Source: Hippasteria phrygiana (taxonomy: Eukaryota > Echinodermata > Asteroidea > Valvatida > Goniasteridae). Taken from it: a DNA stretch of 64,000 nucleotides. Every line of letters starts with the position of its first letter. Within the stretch, counting starts at the first letter, position 1. A program made the position numbers and the translations under genes. The notes beneath the pieces are model-generated. The model did not search any database and was not told the origin of the DNA. It saw only the letters and a list, made by a program, of their open reading frames with translations. Where the stretch lies: the NCBI GenBank assembly GCA_037893225.1, contig JAZGUH010000123.1, positions 2,091,001-2,155,000 on the forward strand, given 5' to 3'. Below, piece after piece: positions 38,047 to 48,800 of this stretch.

Positions 38047-39244
38047 AAAGGCCTTTTCACACTATGTACGTTCGACCCGTGTTGAAATCTACACGGGTCC
38101 GACACGGGTCCGACCTGTGTAGACTTCTTAAAATTTCAACACGGGTCAATTACGCTGCCTTTTCACACTACTCAACGCAGCGCCAGCATTTTTGCTACAC
38201 GTGTAATGTTTCGACCCGTGTATTGTGCGATCGTTTCACACTACACACACGGCCGGCCGTTCAACACGGGTCGAATCGGAAATCCCCATACTGCATTCTG
38301 GTCGTTCCGCCGAGCTGGCTTTGGATGGAGCTGTCAGCCCAAATCCTCCTCACTCCATGTCGATCTTTTGTCTGATTTGGGGCCCATTTTCTCCGACATA
38401 TCGGAGGTAAAAGTATCCAGTGTGTTTTATTCCTCCATGCTTGCACTTGTACTTGACCGGCGGCCAAGGCCAGCTGTTTGCAACAAAGCAACGCGCATGC
38501 GCAGATGCACTTTTGGGGTTCCCCATATTGAGCAATAACCCCGGCCCTCTCATACGTAGCCTTTTCTCGAGACGAAGTTTGCAAAATGTTAGCTGCATGT
38601 ACGTACATTGTACACTAGTAATAATATGGTAGCGTTCAGTGCGGTTGTTTGCATTTGACCAAGACTACACTAACGATGGAATACGCATGCACGCAATGTG
38701 CGCTACATACGGCGCGGAGATGTCGGAAAAGTCATGTCGGGGCTTAAAACGATTAAAGAAACGACACATTTAGTACAGAATGTATTTTTGTATTCCTCCA
38801 TACGTTATGTACTATTCTGCCGTCAAATTTATTGGAAATAATTTCGCGCAAAGTAATCTAGACTAGTAATACACACTTAACGTATACACACTTGGAGAAA
38901 CCATAAATGCTGAAAAAGCAACATAATACCGAAACATCGGCAAATATCGTCATATCGAACAGCCTAGTATGTGGTGCTCTGCACGCACACTCCGATCCAC
39001 GGTTACACGGATCGAACTCAACCCGGAGACGTTCACACTACGACTTTCAACACGGGTCCAACTTCTCTACACGGGTCCAAAGCTCTCAACCCACCTCACG
39101 AGCAGGGTTGGGTTTCAACCCGGGTTGAGCGCTCTACACGGGTCAGTGCCGTGTTGAAATGTTGCAGTGTGAAAAGGTCAGTCTAGTCAACACGGGTCGG
39201 ACCCGGGTCCAACACCGAGATTTTTCGTAGTGTGAAAAGGCCTT
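38047..39244. mobile_element. AAGGCCTTTTCACACTA-ended element, 1.2 kb
   Basis: AAAGGCCTTTTCACACTA at the left and TAGTGTGAAAAGGCCTT at the right. Clusters of CAACACGGGTC and CTACACGGGTCC lie within 250 bp of each end, and a single-copy-like interior with no recognised protein lies between. A 6-bp near-match (ATCTGT/ACCTGT) flanks it; the superfamily is unresolved. Confidence 0.75.
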
Positions 39245-39684
39245 ACCTGTCTTGAACCCTGGCTCCAGCCAAGACTTGGCTCTGGACTGCAGACTTCTAT
39301 TTAATGTCTTAAACTTACTAGTGGACTCGGCTGAGTCTGGACTCACTGAGTCCAGGCTTAATTTCAAGACCATTTACCACAGCCATGCTAAATCCAACAA
39401 AACCCAACAATGGAGAACAAAAAACTGTTGTAATTTGTTGGATTTAGCATCTACACAAACATGTTGGATATTGTTGTATTCAGCAGGGTAGCGGCTAAAT
39501 ATACCTTTTGGATAGCAGATCAAAAGCTGATCATGGCCGATCACTTTTTGTGTCTAATTTCACCCTTTGGACTAGTATACAACAGAGTACTGCCCCATGA
39601 TGCCCCCAACCCCTATCAATACCGGGGTACAGCCCACAGAACATTATAAACGCATTGAGCACTGGTAGCCATTTTTGCACACCA

Positions 39685-39815
39685 TCAGGCTTGCTTTGTC
39701 TGAGATGGTAGAGAAATCTCAATCCTGGCATCAGCGAAGTCGTAGGTCACAAACACGTGGTACAGAATGTTGGTCAGCACCACGATGTACTCAAAGAATG
39801 AGAAGACACTGTACG
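39685..39815 (-). CDS. PGAP2: PGAP2 coding exon 6 (C-terminus and stop)
   Basis: Terminal coding exon with acceptor CTTTTGCAG|CGTACA. It encodes YSVFSFFEYIVVLTNILYHV, then FVTYDFADARIEI...KQA and TGA. It aligns with human '[27 protein letters not shown]'. The 3' untranslated region should continue left of 39685. No clear polyadenylation site was assigned. Confidence 0.92.
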
Positions 39816-42800
39816 CTGCAAAAGATAAGATAAAACAAACGGATCAATTTAAGACAGACTAATATATTTCTGACGAGGTGAGGCACTGTACATGTTGACA
39901 TAAAAGAACACGATAGCAAAACTAAGTAAGACTGAGAGCAATATTTATCTCTTGTCTCACTATGTAGTCAATGTCAGTCAATCAATTTTTCTTTATTCGT
40001 CATGCCAGCATAAAACTCTATCCCTCGGTTTGCACTCCTAAAAATACATTAAAATATTAAAATATAAACAACATACAAAAGATAAAACACCAATAAGATA
40101 AAATAAAAAATGTAAAAATTAATACATAAATTGCAGCTATACCCACAAAAAGTACACAAAATAGGCCACAATAAAGGGATACCTTGGGGAATGGGAAGAG
40201 GGAGGGAGAGGGGAAAAAATGGAGGATCTGGACAAGACAAGAAGAAAGAGACGAAAATCACTGAGAAAAAAAAATAGGAAAAAATGGAAAAGGATAAAAT
40301 GATGTGGAGTGTGACTGATCAACAAAATTTGCTGACCTAACGTTTCAAACTTAAGCAAGATCTTTCTCAAAGGCAATTTTTGTTGATTTGTATATTTCAG
40401 GTCAATCCAGTCAGTTTAACATATAGCAGTTTGCGGCAGTTTAAATTATTCATTTTTATGTAAATCAGACTGGGCAGGCCAAGGTCTAAACCATCAGCTG
40501 AGCAATGCCTTTAGGGCATGAGAGGATTTGTAAAAACACAAGGGACCCATGAAGGGTTAATTAAAGGATTTAGGATTTATATTGCATTATTCCTGCTTAA
40601 AACAATAAAGTATTATCTTGACAATGATATTTTGTGTCCAGAGACAATTATTTCCCAGATTAAATAGGAGAAAACAATTTTTGAATATGTTTGTCCAAGC
40701 TACTCCGCCCCCTGAGTGGGACCCTCATTAACATAAGTGTGTGTGACGTAGATCGAGGCACATTACCCATTCATCACGGGTATGCATTGTGTGTACATTG
40801 TACAGCGAAAATTCTTCGTCCAAAATCTAAGCAAAATATAGTGTTTTCGGCCATGCCGACAAGGTGTGTGGCTGCTGGGTGCAGCAAAACAACGACGGGT
40901 GGAGTAAGCCTTCATTTATTTCCAACTGAAGCGAAATATCAGAGAATTTGGACGGCGAAAGTGAAGGTGACAAGAGCAAAGAGGTCCGGCCCCAGCAGCT
41001 TTTCAGCGTTATGTAGCGACCACTTTAAGCCGTCGTGTTTCGATACTGGTATTTTCAAATCCTTTGGGATGACCATTAAAAATATGCTCAAGTCCACTGC
41101 CATCCCAACAGTGAGTAAGATGTTCCCAGATGTGAGTAAGATAAAGGCGAAAGCAGTTAAACGGCCCATTCCCCGAGGAGCCTTCGCTAAAAGGGAGAAA
41201 ATCAGGGTAAGTTCGATGTTAGTTGTTGTTGCAACTTACGAAATTGCACGTGTAGACCTAGTGTGTGTATACGGGCCGGGTCCAGACTATCGAGTCGATC
41301 CATGAATTTTGGTGCCTCGGTCTACGTCACGAACAGCGCCCTCAATTTAAGTCTCAACAAATTTCAAAAAGGGGGGGTCAATTTTTGAGCGGCAAATAAT
41401 CACACTAAAACTTTGCTTGAACCAGTTTGGCTTTTAATTCACATTTAATACATATAAATGCATTTATTTATGAAATAAAATGTGATCCGGTCAATTTGAG
41501 AAGCATGGTTCCTTTAAACCGACAGTATTGTCTTTAATAATAGTGCTGCCCCATTTTCAGGCGGGTGTATTTCAAAGTTTCAGAAACTTTCAAAATACTT
41601 TTTAAAAACTGTTCAAAACTTCTAAACACGTGCAAATTGCCGCACCTGTGTCCTGTTCATCAACGCAAATGTGATTCAACTATACCAGTCACTGGGAGGG
41701 TTTTTCATGCGGCACCTCACTTGTCATTTTTGTTGCCATTACTATCAGCTAGATATGAACTTCCGGTGAAATTAGATAACCGTTCTTCGATTTAAATAAA
41801 ATTAGGATAACCGGATTTTGAAATCTCCGATTTCCCCCAATGCTTATATCAAGTAATGTAATGAGATTTAATGTACTCATGCAGTTCTGATTTCACAACG
41901 TGTCATTATTTTCACGGTGAATTTTCAAAGTGAACAAAGAAAACTGGCAGGAGAAGGATTTGACCCGCGACCTACGGAATACCGTACCAGTGCTCTACCA
42001 ACCGAGCTATCTTACCATGTTGGCGGTCTCCCAAATTGTCAGTATCTTTGTTTCAGAGGATGCTAGTCAGAAGTCATAAACCCAGAATGCCGTACAGGCA
42101 GGAATCACGCCCCAACTTTACGATACAACTTTGGAAGCGGCATTACAACCAATGACTTTTAAACTTATAACATCGTCAAACATACCACAAGGTATATATA
42201 GGTCTTTTGATAGTGGTGTAACCATGGGGCGAGGCATGGGGGCCCTGTATCCTCAGGTGGAGGCAAGTGCCTCCTCCAGGTGCCCCTGCAAATGGGACCC
42301 TAGTTATGTTACTATTTTTCTGGTGTGACCCATTTGGCCCTCAAACAACTACGAGACAGATGGAAGAGTACTTACCGTACGGAATACAGTAGTATCTGTG
42401 TCTCATGTAAAAGAAAATAGCGATGAGAAAGCTGCCGGTGTTGACGGCGAAGGAGGCATATTTTGCATTGAGGGACTTACGCTCCTGTTTGAGAAAAGAA
42501 AATTCACATCATAAAATTCAACAAACACTGGCTCCTTTTTTTTTTAGTCAACCGTCTACAGAAACCACCCACCTTAGCTGGGAGTAGTATATATCAGATA
42601 TTGCAAAGATAGAGTGCTTCCATGCGAGTTGGTGATCTTTATCAAGCCCGGAAGTATCTACCTCCTGATGCTATCCTTAACCTTTACACGACTATACGTC
42701 CTCTTATGGAGTACTGTTCCCACATCTAGGCTGGTGCTTCTGCTTGTCACTTATCTTGATTAGATAGAGTACAGAAGCGCATTGTTAATTTGGTTGGAGA

Positions 42801-45800
42801 AGAGTTGGGCTCATCCTTACAATCACTCTCTCACCGGAGATATTTTCACGGTAAATGTTCCACCGGCTTGTCCAGTTTGGTTCCTCTAGTTTGAGCATGA
42901 AACTCGGCTTTCAGCCTGTTGCTTTGCTCGCTTTGAAAATTAATTTTAACAAAAATGCATAATTTTGATTCTGGATGGTAATTTGCTTACCCATGCTGTA
43001 GGACGTGGGCCACACGCCATCTGATACACCAGACACATGAGCAGCATATACACAGTTGCACACACTTGGAAGCTGATGAAAAAGTTCTCATGGAGATCTG
43101 TGATCACACACGAGGAAAATTAGTCCGATTTTTTAAAAGTCACCAAGTTTTACAGTAATGCTTCATCAAACTTTTGCATGTATTAGAATGACTCCAGAGA
43201 CTTTAACGCTAACAATTACAAAATAATTATGCAAATTATGGTCAAGAGTGCTCAGTGATTTTAACTCTACTCCAATACTTGACACGTCACTGTCTTAAAA
43301 TCAGCACAGATACCACCCTTACGCCTTCTGATCACAGAGCTATATTAACCCTAACCCTGCCAGACGCAGCACAGTGCATCTGTGGTGACAGCTTGACCTT
43401 GCTGCACTCTGCACACAAGTCAATGTGACAAAGTATGGAATCTGATGCGTCTGGCAGGGTTTCTAGCCAAAATACCCTGGAGGGTTAGGGTTAAATTACT
43501 GGAGCGCTAACTTGCCGTGTGGATTGAAGAACAAAATTTAGTATGTTTTTAGTACTTTGCGCATATTTACATTTGTATTGATTTTCATGCGTTAACCCTA
43601 ACCCTGCCAGACGCAGCACAGTGCACCTGTGATCACAGAGCTATATTAAGAACCCTAACCCTGCCAGAGGCAGCACATAACAGTGCATCTGTGGTGACAG
43701 CTTGACCTTGCTGCACTCTGCACAAAAGTCAATGTGACAAAGTATGCAATCTGATGCATCTGGCAGGGTTCTAGCCAAAATGCCCAGGAGGGTTAGAGTT
43801 AAGGAACACAACAATCTCAAGGGGGGATGTGAGCTGGTCTCACCAACAGTGGAAGTTACCTCGCCTGGGTCTAAATAGGTCTGAAAATTTGGATAATTTC
43901 TCTGGTATCTAATGAAGATTTATCCTTCATTTACATCTGGACCCAGGAAAACTTTAAGGGTGGTAGGGCTGGTGATCTAAAATGTTGCCAACCCTTCCAC
44001 CTCTGTTCTAGCCCTCTACCTAGAGTGGCTTTTAACCTTGCATTGGACGACTTCCATAAACAAATTGGTCAAGGCTCAGTGTTTGATCATCACCCAAGTA
44101 CACATCTAAAGCAACACTCTTGTGGTTATAAACCCTTTAAATACAGTAATTGACAGTGAGGCGCCCGGGTGCCGGAGCGGCTTTTGCAGCCAAACGAAAC
44201 GGACACAATGTGTTTGTGCAGTCAAGCGTAACATACACAATAATCCAACAATAGATTGAAACTGCACAAATAGCGGCTGTAGGCGTCATCCGGCCTGGTG
44301 GCACTGTTTTTTGTGCACCATTTGGCGTCATCCATAAGCAAGGGGTTAACAGTTGGTTTCTGGATGTTTACAGATGCGCATGGGAGATGCATGCAGAATG
44401 GCAATGGGATAGACCCAAGACGTAATGACGTCACGCTTTGTTTACATGTGTGCTTTCCTATGGGAGCCAGGTGGGGATGATTGTCTGGCGTCCCCACCTG
44501 GCTCCCATAAGAAAGCGCACATGTAAACAAAGCCATTACGTCATTCTTAGGTCAATTTAAATTATTCTTCATTTATACACACAACATGCACTCCCTCCAA
44601 TTTTCAATAATGGAGGTATCCTGAATCTGCCGAAATCCTCCAAAACAGGGGTATGGATTTTGATGGATTCAGGTAGGTTATAGGGTTAAAGAAAAGGGCT
44701 GATGCGATGTTAATGCAAATGAATTTAAACCAACCTGTGTTTTCCCTGGACGAGACACAAGTGAGCGCTATCAGAGACAGGTTCTCCATCAGCTCTGCTA
44801 CTGTGCATGCATTGCACAACACGGGGTACCAGGCATAGCTGATGACATTTTTGTGGAAAGAAATAATATGATGATTTTTGTTCTTGACTTTAGTTTCCCC
44901 AAATATACAGAGGTCAGTTTTCATGGAGTTGCTAAACACAAACATCTGCTTAGAAGTTAGCACAAAGAAATTTCGCTTAGTAAAAACAGGTTACCAGCCA
45001 AAACTCAAAAACAATAAAACATCACCTGAAAATTTGGTTGGTAATCCTGTTTTGACCAAGGAAGACTTTTCATGCTAAGCGATTTTTGTTTGCTTATTTA
45101 AGCAGCTCCATGAAGTCGGCCCTAGATCACTCAAGTTAGCAGTGTATACATATATATACCAAATGTCTCCTTTGTTTCACAATGACACAAAACAAAACAA
45201 ACAGAGGTCAAATAAAAAAATTACAACAGGTTTCAAGAAACACGATGTCAAATTTGATATGGATATATATACTGATAAGGAACAGCACAGAAGTTAGTGA
45301 AGTTGCAGAAAGAGAATATTTGACAGATTTTCTGGGAAGAGCAAATAAGTTTAACCCTAACCTTCCCTAACCTGTCAAAATCAAACACCCCTTTGTGTTG
45401 AATTTTGTGTGATTGGGTACTATAGAGCCTTGGCACCATCACTTTGCATGGGACTTGATGCCCTGATTTTGTCTAAGTACAAAGAAATGTGCCATTGGTT
45501 TACTACACAGTGTTGGAGTTTGTGTGGTTAGGGAAGGATTCTAGTAAAAAGGCTTGGGCTGTTAGGGTTAAAGAAACCTTTAGTGCGGTTGGCATGGTGC
45601 TTACCTTTTGTTCTGTAAAAACAACATCTGACTCATTCAACAAAGTAAAACACACTGAAGTCAGAGTAATAGCCTCCCCATAAAAGTATGTATTAGTAGT
45701 ACAAGTGGTACTGCAAATGTTATCTAAGTTCAGCACAGGCTACTTTAGATTCACAACAAGCATCCTTACTCTACATTGCAAACACAAAAAATGAAAATGT

Positions 45801-48800
45801 TAAAAGCAAAACAAGCCTGGTGCAAGCACGCTTATAGTGAATGTTAAAGCCCGGTTTCAATATAGTTATAATAAATGCCGACAGCACACAAGACAGAAAG
45901 TCGTAGACTGCTTGGGCATAAACAGTTCATGATGTCATCCGATATAAAATGGAAACAAAATGGCATCCAAATATTTGATAATTTCTCAATAACATGGTGT
46001 TTTTTTTGGTAATAATAAATGTTCTGAAAGCTGGACTGATGCTTCGTTTTGATAGATTTCAATTGTGTTAAGCTATTTTACAATTAGGGGCAAAATGGAC
46101 CAAATTAGCGGCACTCTGCAGAGAGGGAGTTCAATGAATGAACGGCATGCCAGCACGTGTATTTGAATGGGCCTGCTCCTACGACTTGTGATCCGACTTG
46201 TGATCCGACTTGTGATCCGACTTGTGATCCGACTTGTGATCCGACTTGCGATCCGACTTGCGATCCGACTTGCGATCCGACTTGCGATCCGACTTGTGAT
46301 CCGACTTGTGATCCGACTTGTGATCCGACTTGTGATCCGACTTGTGATCCGACTTGTGATCCGACTTGTGATCCGACTTGTGATTGACTTGATTACAATT
46401 CTGATGCGTGGTTTGGGCAAAAAAGGCATGAAAGGGTGAATGTTAAGGACACAAATTAATATGCTTTACTATTAGCAATATATGGCTTCGAACGCATGAA
46501 ACGCATGAGGCTTTGCATGTTTGCGAGTTTAACCAGAGCGAGTTTTTTGCACAGCCACACCCTGTGAAGTAAAACCTTGTGAAGTAAAACCTTGCGATTT
46601 CGATCAGTACGCTCGGACTGCCATCAAGAGAAAATTTCTTCAGATGATGGTCAGAACATAATTTTACCAAAAAATCCTCCACACTTCTCTTCTGAGAGTT
46701 GTATCGTAAAGTTGGGGCGTGATTACTAGCTTTATGGCATTATGGGTTTATGACTTCTGACGAGCACTACTCAACAATTTTATTCATGGATGAAAAGATC
46801 ACGTCATGGCAGCACAGCGCACGTTTCACATAGTAGCACTGATCCATGCTTTCAAACCTGAAGTGTGCAGATCGGTGCTAGTTTCGTCAATTCCGAAATC
46901 CGAATTTATCTATCAAAGTGAACAAAGACTAGCAGGAGTGTGATTTGAAATTTGGACCCCCGTGAAATTTGGACCTGTGAAATTTGCAACCTCGTGAAAT
47001 CTGGACCCTTATGAAATTTGGACCTTCGTGAAATTTGGACCCCATTAAATTTGGACCCCATGAAATTTGTACTTTTGAATAATTCCCTTCTTGGTCTCTC
47101 AAAGTCTGTTCTGATGGCAGTTCTATTATTTGTTTAAAAAATAGTGTAATGAAAAAAATATTCTTTTTTAAACAGCCATTTGTTCCAGAACACGATTTAC
47201 GCCATCAAGCTTTTGCGACAAAGCACAATGTATCCATGTGACCAATCAGCAAGTTCCAATTTCCAACATGGCAGCACCCAGGCACTGTGCAAATGTTTTT
47301 TACAGCAATTGTTCATTTCTCGCCGTCATTCTCTGTGCTAAGGCAGCTCTGGAAAATTGGACCTGCGTAACTTTAATGCACCCGTCCATAATAATGTTGT
47401 CATGGGCAAATGTCACAAGATATTTTGGGACTGATTTCAGTCTTTCTAAAAAGTTATGTTGGCGATTTTCCAAATTGTCAGTGTCCATTTTCTTTTTTTT
47501 GGGGGGGGGGGAATATCCTTATCACAGGATGTATCGCAGGGCGTGATCCCTGGTTACACAGCATTATGGGTTTATAATTTCTGACTAGCGCCCCCCCCCC
47601 CCCTGAACAAAGACACTGACAATTTGGGAGACGGCACAAATAGGACAAGATAACTCATTGGTAGAGCACTGCTATGGCATTCCGGAGGTCACATGTTCAA
47701 TTCCTGCTCCCGCCAGTTTTCTTTTGCTAACTTTGAAAATTTATAGAAATTACCTAGTCAGTTTCCCTTGTAGTTTATTTGATATGTCCACTAAAATTTC
47801 TATTACTTATCAGCCCATACATTTTGTCTCTTAAACATTCCCCTAAGTACATGTATTACTTTTTAAGATGGACCAATCCAAAGTCCTGGGGGAAAAAAAT
47901 CAAAACAAAACAAAATCAGCAACCTCAACTTGAGTACGTTTAAGCTTTCCTCCTTCAAGTTAAATATTTATAAAGAAAACAGATCCAATGGGCTTGTCAG
48001 TACTTACACTCATGTTTACCACCTGAAAACGACCGCCGGATGCGTTCAAATGCAGATGATGTATGAATATGGCATGAGGTCACTGAATTTGAGGTGAAGG
48101 TCATGAGCTGGACACCTCGATCTGTTAGTGAGTTTCTGCTTAACTCAATCATTCTACACAAGGATTGTGTGGGGGGAGAGAGAAACTGATGCACAAGGTC
48201 GATTGCATAAAGATATCCACCCCATCAGTCGCACACTTTGCACAGCAAAACATTTCAAATCAAGACAAGACAAGCACCCAAAACAATTCACAAAGAGAGA
48301 TTAAAAAACATCACTGTTCACTCAGAGAAGCATTACGGACTGTAACCTTCTCTAGGATTAACATACAGTGGTGTGCAAAATTATTCGAACACTTGACATA
48401 TCTGAAGAAATTGATATTTAATGCCTTACAATGCCCGGTTTACATTTTTCACCTGTATTACATAGAAAAGGTAATTGTTGTGAGCATACATGTAGCTCAC
48501 ATTAGTATCTGCCAGTCCTACCATCTTTTTTATCAAACTTTACTCTAATATTTGGTGTGTCCACCCTTGGCAGCAATCCCTGCGGCACATCTTTCGGTCA
48601 TAGTGTCTATATATTTCCTGAGAGTTTCTACACTAATGCTGTTCCAAGTCTTCTGAAGTTCATTCCAGAGGGTTTCATTTGAATGTAAATTGGTATATTG
48701 ATTGCTATTTCATCACAAACAACTAAAGTACCTGAAATATGCCAAGTGTTCAAATAATTTTGCACACCACTGTAATTCAAACGTTATGTAAACGTGCATG

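Larger units (their letters stand above)
31824..39684. other. Intergenic region between the Rab-GAP start and the PGAP2 end
   Basis: Mostly AT-rich, with several poly-G runs (32.9, 33.4, 33.8 and 36.3 kb), a GGTCGGGCCA triple repeat at 33010-33042, the (ATCA)n tract and the elements at 34625, 36630, 37613 and 38047. No conserved gene was seen. PGAP2's 3' UTR is expected at the right edge. Confidence 0.6.

Noticed and set aside
38064..38608. Overlapping ORFs of 61-115 codons on both strands
   Set aside because: They lie in the CAACACGGGTC subterminal arrays of the element at 38047. Repeat-driven open frames without homology.
46183..46384. Regular repeats that might be mistaken for a CRISPR array
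   Set aside because: Contiguous 12-bp tandem units without spacers, in an animal genome. A minisatellite.
46157..46439. Open frames of 76-118 codons across the 12-bp array in three frames
   Set aside because: The period is divisible by 3, so the frames are open by construction (repeating CDPT, RLVI or RITS). No start context, splice sites or homology.
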